From contig CAVZID010000016.1 in NCBI GenBank assembly GCA_963775245.1, positions 192,964 through 256,963 of the forward strand: DNA of 64,000 bases, read 5' to 3'. Made by a program: the position numbers and the translations under genes. Below are positions 37,333 to 45,927 of the stretch, in pieces (position 1 is the stretch's first letter; each line of letters starts with the position of its first letter). The notes under the pieces were generated by a model, which was not told the origin of the DNA, made no database searches, and saw only the letters and a list, made by a program, of their open reading frames with translations. The DNA is from CAVSWT01 sp963775245 (GTDB lineage Bacteria; Bacteroidota; Ignavibacteria; Ignavibacteriales; Ignavibacteriaceae).

Positions 37333-38652
37333 TTGAAAGTAGTTTTAAGCTTAATTAAAAAAGAATACATCCTTTTCTGGAACGATAAAGTTGCTGTGGC
37401 ATTAACGTTTCTAATTCCCGCTGCTTTAATTCTTCTTTTCGGTTCAATATTCGGAGGAGCATCAAGCGGCAGTGCAAGTGGAATTAGACTTGCATTTCTT
37501 AATAACAGCGATTCAAGGATTGGAAAGAAAATAGAATCAACCTTAGATACTACAAAAACATTTTCTTTAATTAAAACATTCACAAATGATGAAGGAAAAG
37601 AAGTTAAATTTGACACAACCTCAATCAAAGAATATGTGAGAACCGGAAATGCTTCTTCAGCACTTGTCATCCCTCAAGATGCGTACACAGACACTTCATT
37701 CGGACTTAAATTAAAATATTATTTTGACCCGAAGAATGAAATGGAATCTCAAATAACTCAAGGCTTGCTTCAGCAAACTGTAATGTCACAGATTCCAGAA
37801 ATATTTAACAGCAGCATGATGCACCGTTCAGAAGAATTTCTTGGTAAACAAACAGGAAAAACTTTTAATAAAAAAATGGCTTCACTCATCAGTGAATATT
37901 TTAACGTTGATACATCAAAAATTTTGCATTCAATGTCGTATGCTTTCAATGATTCATCCGATAGTGATTCGACATCCCCAAAAGCATCAAACTTTTTTAA
38001 CAATATAGTTAAGCTTGATAAAGAGCAGCTTGTGGGAAAACAAGTAAACAATCCCGGCGCGACAAGAAGTGTTGGCGGCTGGGCAATTATGTTTTTACTT
38101 TTCGGAATTACTGCTTCAGGAGCATCTTTATTCGAAGAGAAACAGATGGGAGTTACATTAAGAATTTTATCCTCGCCGGTTTCTAAAATTCATATTCTAT
38201 GGAGTAAATATCTTTACAACATTTCACTTGGAATCATTCAACTAATCACTTTGTTTTTTGCAGGATATTTATTTTTCGGGATAGACATATTTTCAAATTT
38301 TATCAACCTATTAATTATATGTATAGCTGCATCAGCGGCAAGTACAGCTTTTGGAATGATGCTGGCATCGTTAAGCAAAACACCATCACAAAACAGGGGC
38401 TTAAGTACTTTTTTAATTTTAACAATGAGTGCCATCGGAGGTGCATGGTTCCCTACTTTTATTCTTCCGCCGTTCATCCAAACATTAAGTAAGCTTACAC
38501 TTGTTTACTGGTCGATGGAAGGATTTCTTCAAGTACTTTGGCGTGGTGCTAATTTTATCCAGCTTCTTCCAATAATTGGAGTTTTAATTTTAATGGCTGT
38601 TGTTATTAATTTAATAAGTGCATGGGGATTTAAGCGAGGAGATATTTTTTAA
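37333..38652 (+). CDS. ABC-2-type exporter permease
   Basis: A 439-residue membrane protein with one N-terminal membrane segment (about 20-42), a long extracytoplasmic loop of about 200 residues and five C-terminal segments, the layout of ABC-2 permeases. GVTLRILSSPVSKIHILWSKYL and GGAWFPTFILPPFIQTLSKLTLVYWSMEGF are typical of the family. The start is a TTG behind AAGGAG/AAGGGA. The preceding gene encodes its ATPase. The following VOC gene starts 17 bp after the stop and is likely in the same transcript. Confidence 0.92.
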   Translation: MKVVLSLIKKEYILFWNDKVAVALTFLIPAALILLFGSIFGGASSGSASGIRLAFLNNSDSRIGKKIESTLDTTKTFSLIKTFTNDEGKEVKFDTTSIKEYVRTGNASSALVIPQDAYTDTSFGLKLKYYFDPKNEMESQITQGLLQQTVMSQIPEIFNSSMMHRSEEFLGKQTGKTFNKKMASLISEYFNVDTSKILHSMSYAFNDSSDSDSTSPKASNFFNNIVKLDKEQLVGKQVNNPGATRSVGGWAIMFLLFGITASGASLFEEKQMGVTLRILSSPVSKIHILWSKYLYNISLGIIQLITLFFAGYLFFGIDIFSNFINLLIICIAASAASTAFGMMLASLSKTPSQNRGLSTFLILTMSAIGGAWFPTFILPPFIQTLSKLTLVYWSMEGFLQVLWRGANFIQLLPIIGVLILMAVVINLISAWGFKRGDIF

Positions 38653-38669
38653 TTAAGTAAAATTTATAA

Positions 38670-39092
38670 ATGAAAACACACGGAATACTAGAAACAATTC
38701 TTTACGGCAGCAACTTAAACGAGCTTGCAGATTTCTATAAAAATATTTTAGGTTTTGAAGAAGTCGCAAGAACAGAAGGAAGAAATGTTGTTCTTTCTTG
38801 CGGCACTTCGGCATTAATACTATTCAATCCTGAAGCATCAATTAATAAAAATGGATTGTTTCCCTATCACGGAACAACAGGCCCGGGACACACTGCTTTC
38901 CTAATTAAGAATGAAGAACTTCAAGATTGGAAAGAACATTTGCAAAAATACAAAATAGCAATTGAAAAAGAACATACCTGGCAAGATGGCGAAATATCTA
39001 TTTATTTTAGAGATCCTGCTGATAACAGCGTTGAACTTGCCCCATCTACTTTATGGAATGGGCTGGGTAAAAAATTATTGAGCGTTAAATAA
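38670..39092 (+). CDS. VOC (glyoxalase/bleomycin-resistance) family protein
   Basis: A 140-residue protein with two beta-alpha-beta-beta-beta units. The first unit opens ILETILYGSNLNELADFYKNILGF. The second has GHTAFLI, with a His where a metal ligand is expected, and ends DPADNSVELA with the usual Glu ligand. The first-unit His ligand seems to be replaced, so metal use may differ. The family includes dioxygenases, isomerases and drug-binding resistance proteins. It follows the ABC exporter with a 17-bp gap, which would fit a resistance role, but this is only inference. Confidence 0.85.
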   Translation: MKTHGILETILYGSNLNELADFYKNILGFEEVARTEGRNVVLSCGTSALILFNPEASINKNGLFPYHGTTGPGHTAFLIKNEELQDWKEHLQKYKIAIEKEHTWQDGEISIYFRDPADNSVELAPSTLWNGLGKKLLSVK

Positions 39093-39169
39093 AATTTACC
39101 CAACCATTTAATTATTTCAACGGTCTAATAAATAGAGTTGGTTAATTTTTAATGCTTAGGAGATTTCAA

Positions 39170-39868
39170 ATGAAAAAATATTTAACATCTATAATTGCTT
39201 CATTCGTGCTTTTAACAATTGGTAATTCTACTTTAGCACAATCGCAATCAAAAAAATACGACTTAAAAGATTTTACAAAAGTCGAAGCCGGCTGGGGAAT
39301 GGAACTTAAAATAATTCAATCGGATAATTACTATATTGAAGTTGAAGCTGACCAAAAAGACTTTGAATACCTGAAGGTTGAAAAACACGGTTCTTCTCTA
39401 AAATTTTATATCGACAAAAACTCATATAGAAAAAGAGGTGATATTGATATAATTATTAAAATGCCTGCTTTAACCGGATTGGAATTAAGCGGCAGTGCAG
39501 AAGCAAATATTGATATGAATGTTTCTTCCGAAGAATTTGAATGCGAATTATCAGGAGGCGCCCAGCTAAATGGTAATTTAAAATGCGGGGATATCTCTCT
39601 TAGCTCTTCCGGCGGAGGAACAACAAAACTATCCGGCAGTGGTGATAATTTAAATGTTGATGGTTCAGGCGGAAGTGAATTTAAATTAAAAGATTTTTCT
39701 GTTAAAGATGTTAATGCCGAATTTTCCGGCGGCTCTGAACTTACTGTAACCATGAATGGAAATTTATCTTCAAGCCAAAGCGGCGGCTCAAAAATAGTTT
39801 ATTACGGAAAAGCAAACTCAGTTGATTCGCATTCAAGCGGCGGTTCAAGTGTGAGTAAAGGAGATTAA
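39170..39868 (+). CDS. DUF2807 (head GIN domain) exported protein
   Basis: The ATG behind AGGAGA (six-base spacing) gives a 232-residue protein with signal peptide MKKYLTSIIASFVLLTIGNSTLAQ. The mature part (KYDLKDFTKVEAGWGMELKII ... VEADQKDFEYLKVEKHGSSLKFY) matches the head-GIN domain, followed by a repetitive right-handed beta-helix-like region rich in SGG and SGS turns (LELSGSAEAN, ELSGGAQLNG, LSSSGGGTTKLSGSG, FSGGSEL). Family function is unknown; it is thought to be exported. A short upstream in-frame ATG without proper spacing is less likely. Stands alone between the ABC operon and a T9SS cargo gene. Confidence 0.85.
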   Translation: MKKYLTSIIASFVLLTIGNSTLAQSQSKKYDLKDFTKVEAGWGMELKIIQSDNYYIEVEADQKDFEYLKVEKHGSSLKFYIDKNSYRKRGDIDIIIKMPALTGLELSGSAEANIDMNVSSEEFECELSGGAQLNGNLKCGDISLSSSGGGTTKLSGSGDNLNVDGSGGSEFKLKDFSVKDVNAEFSGGSELTVTMNGNLSSSQSGGSKIVYYGKANSVDSHSSGGSSVSKGD

Positions 39869-40016
39869 ATTTTTATAATCAAAAAAAGAATAAAATAAAA
39901 CCCTGCCCCGGCATTAAATGAGTAGGGCATTGCTGCTCTGAAATTACCTATCGCTTTTCCAATTTTTCCGATTTAAATTTCAAATAATCTCCCCCTATTA
40001 CTTTTCCACATTTTTT

Positions 40017-40046
40017 CCCAAATTAAAATATGGTATTTAATTTGGG
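40017..40046 (+). other. Stem-loop upstream of the beta-helix gene
   Basis: A perfect 11-bp stem (CCCAAATTAAA / TTTAATTTGGG) with an 8-nt loop, 82 nt before the ATG of the cargo gene. There is no T tract after it. It could be part of the 5' leader or an operator. Confidence 0.35.
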
Positions 40047-40128
40047 GAATACCGCTTGTTACAAATATTAAGCTTAATTTGAGACAACTTTGATATGAAA
40101 AATTGTTTACAAAAAAGTAAGGGAAGTT

Positions 40129-41724
40129 ATGCTAAACAAATTACAAACCTTAACGATTCTCAGTGTTTTATTCATTTCAACAATTGCCCTTTCTCAATCA
40201 ACTTATTTTGTTTCCAACACAGGTAAAGATTCCAATAACGGCTTAAGTGAAAATTCTGCCTTTAAAACTTTACAGCATGCTGCCGACATAGTTTCGCAAG
40301 GTGATTCAGTAATAGCATTAAGCGGAGCTTATACCGGGTTTGATTTACGGACAAGCGGAACTTCATCTCAACCTATAGTATTCAAAGCAAAAGATATTGT
40401 AACGATTAATCAAAAAAATTATAAAACAAATGACGGAATTAATATTGAAAATGCTGATTGGATTGTTATTGATGGATTTAATGTAATCAATCAACCAAGA
40501 GCAGGAATCCGAATTGCTGTTTCAAATAATGTAACTATTAAAAATAATTCTTGTTCAAATAATACTTATTGGGGAATATTCACCGGCTTTACTAATGATA
40601 TAACTATAGAAAATAATAGCTGCTCCTACAGCCAGCTTCAGCATGGAATTTATGTTTCCAACAGCGGCGACAGGCCAATTGTAAAAAATAATATTTGTTA
40701 TCAAAATAACGGCTGCGGAATTCAATTAAATGCAGATGCATCGCAAGGCGGAGATGGAATAATTAGCAACGCAATTATCGCGAATAATATTCTTCATGAT
40801 AACGGAAACGGCGGAGGCTCTGCGATTAATTTAGATGGCGTTCAAGAATCTTCTATTTATAATAATTTACTTTATAATAATCACTCAACCGGCATTGCAC
40901 TTTTTATGATTGATGGAGCGGAAGGCTCAAAGAATAATAAAGTTTACAACAATACAATAATAAATCCTTCAAACAGCAGATGGGATATAATCGCTGTTGA
41001 TGGTTCAACCGGGAATACTTTTTATAATAACATTTTAATTAATCATCACAGCTTTCGCGGCAGCATTGCCGTTGATGAAAGCTCAAGAGATAAATTGGTG
41101 AGTGATTATAATATTGTTGTTGATAGATTAAGTACGGACAATGGTGATACAAATATGAAGCTTTCGGACTGGCAGGCATTGGGATTTGATACTCATTCAA
41201 TTATTGCAGATGCAGATGAAAAAATTTTTGAAAATTTGAGTTCGAGTGATTATAAATTAAAAAACGGCTCGCAGGCAATTGATAAGGGGAGTTCATTGGT
41301 CTCATCAATTGTTATAGATGATATAACCGGCATATCACGTCCGCAAGGAAACGGATTTGATGTTGGTGCTTATGAATATGCAAACATTACAGCGGCTGAT
41401 GACAATATGGTTTCTCCAAACGAATTTTATTTATATCAGAATTATCCTAATCCATTTAATCCGACAACAAAAATTAAATATTCAATCCAGGCCCCTCCAA
41501 ACCTCCCCTTCCAAAGGAATCCCTATGGGAAAAGGGAGGCCTTAGTGCAGCTACAGGTTTATGACATTTTAGGAAACGTGTTAACCACTCTTGTTAATAA
41601 ATATCAATCACAGGGAAATTATGAAGTTGAATTCAAAGCATTTGATTTGCCAAGTGGAATTTATTTCTATCGTCTTGCTGTGGAAAATTTTGTTTTAACA
41701 AAAAAAATGATTCTATTAAAGTAA
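40129..41724 (+). CDS. T9SS-sorted right-handed parallel beta-helix protein
   Basis: A 531-residue exported protein: signal peptide to about 22, then a DUF1565-like start (STYFVSNTGKDSNNGLSENSAFKTL), a parallel beta-helix (about 110-330) with repeated NN.I..N.(C/I/L) steps such as NNVTIKNNSCSNN, NDITIENNSCSYS and NAIIANNILHDNG, and a C-terminal T9SS sorting domain (about 430-531) with YLYQNYPNPFNPTTKIKY and the final KKMILLK. Beta-helix proteins of this kind are often polysaccharide lyases or adhesins; no catalytic residues can be named. A 20-residue insertion (PPNLPFQRNPYGKRE) splits the sorting domain and comes from a palindromic DNA element. Confidence 0.85.
   Translation: MLNKLQTLTILSVLFISTIALSQSTYFVSNTGKDSNNGLSENSAFKTLQHAADIVSQGDSVIALSGAYTGFDLRTSGTSSQPIVFKAKDIVTINQKNYKTNDGINIENADWIVIDGFNVINQPRAGIRIAVSNNVTIKNNSCSNNTYWGIFTGFTNDITIENNSCSYSQLQHGIYVSNSGDRPIVKNNICYQNNGCGIQLNADASQGGDGIISNAIIANNILHDNGNGGGSAINLDGVQESSIYNNLLYNNHSTGIALFMIDGAEGSKNNKVYNNTIINPSNSRWDIIAVDGSTGNTFYNNILINHHSFRGSIAVDESSRDKLVSDYNIVVDRLSTDNGDTNMKLSDWQALGFDTHSIIADADEKIFENLSSSDYKLKNGSQAIDKGSSLVSSIVIDDITGISRPQGNGFDVGAYEYANITAADDNMVSPNEFYLYQNYPNPFNPTTKIKYSIQAPPNLPFQRNPYGKREALVQLQVYDILGNVLTTLVNKYQSQGNYEVEFKAFDLPSGIYFYRLAVENFVLTKKMILLK
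41488..41547 (+). repeat. Palindromic C/T-rich element inserted in frame in a T9SS sorting domain
   Basis: CCTCCCCTTCC ... GGGAAAAGGGAGG form an imperfect stem with an inner TCCC-TAT-GGGA hairpin. The insertion is about 60 bases, a multiple of three, and adds some 20 residues between KIKYSI and VQLQVYDILGN, where other sorting domains are continuous. Related elements lie at 42337 and 59283. Confidence 0.6.
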
Positions 41725-41735
41725 TGCTTGTAATA

Positions 41736-41826
41736 AACCTTCAAGGTTGTCTATAATTAATTTCTTTAGCTTTTTGAAAATTTATATTTTCCTAATAAAA
41801 ATTCAAAACTTGATAACCTTGAAGGT
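41736..41826. repeat. Inverted repeat of AACCTTCAAGGTT / AACCTTGAAGGT
   Basis: A near-palindromic 13-mer at 41736-41748 and its complement-like partner at 41815-41826 are separated by 66 bases of AT-rich DNA, in the gap between two convergent T9SS cargo genes. It could fold as a long-range stem and act as a bidirectional terminator or be a dispersed palindrome. Confidence 0.5.
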
Positions 41827-41889
41827 GAACTTTTTAAAAACATACAGTTAATGGAAAAAATGATTTAGCTTAAATAAATCTCGGAAAAT

Positions 41890-44481
41890 CTATTTCAGCA
41901 AAATTAATTTTTTAACTGCAGTATATTTTTCTGTTTGCAATCTGTAAAAGTATATTCCACTCGCTAAATTGGAACCATTTAATTTGATTTCATGATTTCC
42001 TGAATTTTCTTTTCCATTCACTAAATCCATTACCTTTTCTCCAAGCGCATTTATTAAGGTTAATTTTACATTACTTGCTTCTGGCAATGTATATTTTATC
42101 GTTGTAGTGGGATTAAAGGGGTTGGGATAGTTTTGCGAAAGACTAAATGTCAAAGGTGCTGCAAAATTTATTTCAACTTGTTTTGAATAAGTGAAAGTAC
42201 CATCAAAATCTATTTGCTTTAATCTATATAAATACTTACCGCTTGAAACACTTTTATCAATAAACGAATATGTCTTTTTTTCAGTAGTGGTTCCATTACC
42301 GTCAACAAATCCAATTGTACTCCAATTGGCATTAATAACCCCTTCACTTTGGGAAGGGGTTGGGCTTGCCACCAAGTGGGATGGGTTTCTTTCAATTTCA
42401 AAACCTTTATTATTTATTTCTGTAGTTGTATTCCATTTAAGGTTAACTTTATTATTAATTACACTACCATTTAAACTTAATAATTCTACTGGGACGTCAG
42501 AGGAATCAATACTTCTAAATACACCTCCTCCATAAGTTCCAGCGAAAGCAACATCTTTTGAATTGAATGCTAATGAACCAACGTTGAAAGTTAAACCGCT
42601 ATTCATTTCAGTCCATGTACCTCCACTGTCAGTTGATTGATAAAGTACGGTGGGATGGGAAGTATTATAAATATCATCAGTATTGGCTAAAATATATCCC
42701 TTAGAATTAATAGCCAGATTAAATATCCCTTCTGTAGAAAACCCAGTTGAATCCCAATTATCTCCATTATCTATTGATTTATAAACATAGCTGGAATGGT
42801 CATAAATTATACCTATAAAAATTTCTCCCATTGAATTAATGACTATGCTATTTATATATATTGTAAAAACTCCGCCCGCTGGAGGTGTAGGCAACCCGTT
42901 ATTTATTTTAATCCAACTCACTCCCTCATCCTTTGATCTATAAATACCTCCCGTTGCACCGACAAATATTTCATCTTTATAATTTATTGCTGAACATAAT
43001 ATTTCTTCATTTGGGTCCGTATTAATATTTGTTGGACTCCAACTACCCCCATTATCTGTTGATTTGAAAATATCCCCACCTGCGCTATTTACATCAGAAA
43101 GATTACTAACTGTATAAGAATTAATCCCAGAAAAAATATACCCATTTGGACCGACTACTATTGTACTAGCGAAACGAAATTGTGAATCCGAATTGTTATA
43201 GTCAAACGCTCTGGTCCAGTTATTTCCATTGTCTGTTGACATGAAAATTCCATCTTTATATGAGTAATTACCTGATGTTGTTCCGGCAAAAATATATCCT
43301 AATGAGTTAAATGCAATAACGCCAACATTTAGCGTATCATTTATTCTTTCCCAGGTATCACCATTGTTGGATGATCTATAAATTCCTCCCAAAGGAACAC
43401 TAGCAATTATGTCATCGTTTGCATTTATTGATAAAGCTGTAATATCGCTATTTGCTACTCCAATTTGATTCCAATTGTCTCCATTATTTTCTGATTTAAA
43501 AACTCCAATATAAGTTCCGCCAAAAATATGATCACTTGTATCTATTACTATGCTGCTCATTCCATTATAATATCCATTGTATTGATGATCAAAATTTTTA
43601 GTAAATCCGTTATTTATTTTACTCCAATTTTCTCCACTGTCAGTTGAACGATACGTACCTGATCCCGTACCAAGAAAAACGTCATTAGTTGAATTAAATG
43701 CTATTGTATGAATCGTAATAGTTTCCAAACTTACAGTAGATGATGTCCAGCCATTTCCATTATTAGTTGATTTTAATACTACTGGAATATATCTATAAGT
43801 TTGAGGCTGATAAAAATATTGGTATCCTGCTCCAACATAAATTTGATCATTGGAGTTAATAGCTAAGGAATATATTTCTAACATTGTACTGTCATAATTA
43901 GCAAGTCCATTATTTATATTTGTCCAGCTATTACCGTTATCTGTTGATTTGTAAATTCCATTGTAACTTGCCCCAATAATAATTTCATCTTTTGAATTAA
44001 CGGCTATGGCATTACCATAAATATTAATTTTACTCCATGTATTGCCGCTGTCTTTTGACATATAAAACATTCCGGTGGTACCTCTTGCAAAAAAGTAACC
44101 TAATGAATTTGAAGCTAAAGGATTGAAATATGAATCAGGAGGACTATTTAATATGATCCAATTCTCCCCGTCATCTGTGGATCTAAAAAGGTCATAATAA
44201 GTGTTAATTAAAATACAATCATTTGAATTTATTACTAAAGAATAAATTTCTTTTGAATAACCATCATTTAATCCATCGTTCACTATTTTCCAATTTGCAC
44301 CATTATCTGTTGATCTGAATACCCCGCCACCACTATTTGATCCTGCAAAAATATAGCCTTTCGAATTCATGGCTAAAGCACTAATAACGCCTCCATATGG
44401 CCCATTTGTTTGTTCCCAAAAATTTTGCTGGGAAAAAATTGTACCTGTAAATACGATTAGTAAAAGTAAAGTTGTTTTCAT
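41890..44481 (-). CDS. T9SS-sorted beta-propeller protein with 13 Asp-box (BNR-type) repeats
   Basis: An 863-residue exported protein with a signal peptide (to about 17). Thirteen Asp-box-like repeats of the form (F/Y).S.D.G..W can be counted, for example FRSTDNGANW, YKSTDNGNSW, FKSENNGDNW, YRSKDEGVSW and YQSTDSGGTW, each preceded by a short IFAG or ILANT-like strand. This suggests sialidase/VPS10-like propellers, though no sialidase arginine triad is seen. A fibronectin-like segment (NNKGFEIERN ... KYLYRLKQIDFDG) precedes the sorting domain (LSQNYPNPFNPTTTIKYTLP to KKLILLK). A C/T-rich palindrome adds SHLVASPTPSQSEG in the middle of this segment. Probably surface-displayed binding protein. 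Confidence 0.87.
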   Translation of the reverse strand: MKTTLLLLIVFTGTIFSQQNFWEQTNGPYGGVISALAMNSKGYIFAGSNSGGGVFRSTDNGANWKIVNDGLNDGYSKEIYSLVINSNDCILINTYYDLFRSTDDGENWIILNSPPDSYFNPLASNSLGYFFARGTTGMFYMSKDSGNTWSKINIYGNAIAVNSKDEIIIGASYNGIYKSTDNGNSWTNINNGLANYDSTMLEIYSLAINSNDQIYVGAGYQYFYQPQTYRYIPVVLKSTNNGNGWTSSTVSLETITIHTIAFNSTNDVFLGTGSGTYRSTDSGENWSKINNGFTKNFDHQYNGYYNGMSSIVIDTSDHIFGGTYIGVFKSENNGDNWNQIGVANSDITALSINANDDIIASVPLGGIYRSSNNGDTWERINDTLNVGVIAFNSLGYIFAGTTSGNYSYKDGIFMSTDNGNNWTRAFDYNNSDSQFRFASTIVVGPNGYIFSGINSYTVSNLSDVNSAGGDIFKSTDNGGSWSPTNINTDPNEEILCSAINYKDEIFVGATGGIYRSKDEGVSWIKINNGLPTPPAGGVFTIYINSIVINSMGEIFIGIIYDHSSYVYKSIDNGDNWDSTGFSTEGIFNLAINSKGYILANTDDIYNTSHPTVLYQSTDSGGTWTEMNSGLTFNVGSLAFNSKDVAFAGTYGGGVFRSIDSSDVPVELLSLNGSVINNKVNLKWNTTTEINNKGFEIERNPSHLVASPTPSQSEGVINANWSTIGFVDGNGTTTEKKTYSFIDKSVSSGKYLYRLKQIDFDGTFTYSKQVEINFAAPLTFSLSQNYPNPFNPTTTIKYTLPEASNVKLTLINALGEKVMDLVNGKENSGNHEIKLNGSNLASGIYFYRLQTEKYTAVKKLILLK
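42337..42388 (-). repeat. Palindromic C/T-rich element inserted in frame in the Asp-box protein gene
   Basis: CCCCTTC-ACTTTGG-GAAGGGG forms a perfect 7-bp stem, followed by a CTTG-CCAC-CAAG hairpin. On the coding strand it encodes about 17 residues (NPSHLVASPTPSQSEG) between IERN and NANWSTIGF, interrupting a fibronectin-like stretch. Its core CCCCTTCCCAAAG is similar to CCTTTCCCAAATGG at 59289 and CCCCTTCCAAAGG at 41505. Confidence 0.6.
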
Positions 44482-44795
44482 AATATCCTCTTTAATAGGC
44501 TTACATTGGAAATCTAATCCAACTATTTAATGCTTAAATCAATTTTTTAATATTAAAATATATTATTGGGTTTATTGAAATAGAATTTAGCCTTACTAAT
44601 AAATAATATTTGAGAAAAATAAAAACTTAAGGGGAGAATAAAATATGGAATGAATTTAATATATTATTATATTTCATATAACTAATCTCTTTCAATACAG
44701 TAAGTAAAAACTAAATCAATAAAATATATTTTTAGGTTAAATACAAGAAATATTTTAATTCATGTTTTAAATTAGAATTACATTAAAGAAATACT
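44482..44795. other. Divergent AT-rich intergenic region
   Basis: About 310 bases between divergent genes. Apart from very high A+T and presumed promoters for both sides, nothing structured was seen. Confidence 0.5.
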
Positions 44796-45742
44796 ATGAA
44801 AAAATATTTAAGTGCCCTGCTAATTCTATTTTTCATTTCTTCATTTTCTTTCGCTCAAATAATTCAGCATCCTCCCGGACAATACGTTAATGTAAACGGT
44901 AAAAAAATCTGGTATGAAACCGAAGGCGAAGGTGAACCGCTTCTTTTAATTCCCGGCGGGCCTGGGAATTCTCATACATATTTTCACCCATGGTTTTCCG
45001 CTTTATCTAAAAAATTTAAAATTATTTATTACGATGCATTCGGTAGAGGAAAATCCGAACGAGCTAAATCTCCTGAAGAATATACATTCAAGCATGATGT
45101 AGAAGAAGTAGAAGGTTTAAGAAAAGCTTTAGGTTTTAAAAAGTGGGATGTACTCGGACATTCTTATGGCGGAATGGTTGTACAGCAGTATGCAATTAGA
45201 TATCCGAACTCTGTTAATAAATTAATTTTAATGAGGCACTTTTTACAGCGGTGAAATGTGGCAGGAAAATGATAATAGCTCGAACTACGAAATTAAAAAT
45301 CAATTTCCGGAAGTTTGGGAAAAAATCATGAGGCTGAGAAACGAAGGAGAATCTTCAAGCTCAAAAGATCATATAAATTCTTATAACGTGCCTTCCGGAC
45401 TTCTATATTTTTATGATGCTTCAAACGCATATAAAGTAAGCCGTGATTCATTAATTATGAATACGGATGTTTATTACCAAATTGCCGGGAAAGATGCTGA
45501 CTTTTTAATTAGCGGTGACATTGGCCCGCTTGATTTTAGAGAACAGCTTAAAAATTTAAAGATTGCCAATATTAATAATGGAAGGAAGATTCGATAGAAT
45601 TTCTATTCCGCGATTTTCAATTAAGTATAAGACCTATGCGCCTCAAGCAGAATTTGTAATGTTTGAAAAAAGCGGGCATGATCCTTTTATTGAAGAGACG
45701 GAAAAAACTTTTAAGACCATTAAGGATTTTCTTGAGAAGTAA
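44796..45742 (+). pseudogene. Alpha/beta hydrolase (proline-iminopeptidase-like), broken by two frameshifts
   Basis: Three successive frames, each shifted by +1, together give one exported hydrolase of about 310 residues. Frame one has the signal peptide, the oxyanion region LLLIPGGPGNSHTYF and the nucleophile elbow GHSYGGM, and stops at 45254. The second frame continues with YSGEMWQEND to NNGRKIR (stop 45597). The third holds GRFDRISIPRFS, with the catalytic Asp, and KSGHDPFIEE with the catalytic His, ending at 45742. The full triad is therefore encoded but not in one frame. Shifts lie near 45230-45245 and 45580-45590. Two shifts make sequencing error less likely than for a single one, so this is probably a decaying gene. 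Confidence 0.83.
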
Positions 45743-45927
45743 ATATATAGCTCAATTCTGTGGTTTATTACTTTTCAAATCATGGCTCAATAAGTTCACT
45801 GAAATTAAATTCATTTAATTGCATGCTTATAATCTGTCAGTAAAAATTTTTATAATTAAGTATAAAACATCTTTCAACTAAAAATTATAATTATTAACTT
45901 CGAAGCCCACAAAAATTAGAGAGAGTC

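Noticed and set aside
36418..39092. Bleomycin-type resistance operon
   Set aside because: The VOC protein next to an ABC exporter is suggestive, but neither sequence shows a specific resistance-family signature.
41736..41826. CRISPR-like repeat pair
   Set aside because: Only two copies in inverted orientation, no spacer-repeat series and no cas gene nearby.
41890..44481. Possible sialidase, because of the Asp-box repeats
   Set aside because: No arginine triad or catalytic Tyr/Glu pattern could be identified; Asp boxes alone occur in many non-enzymatic propellers.
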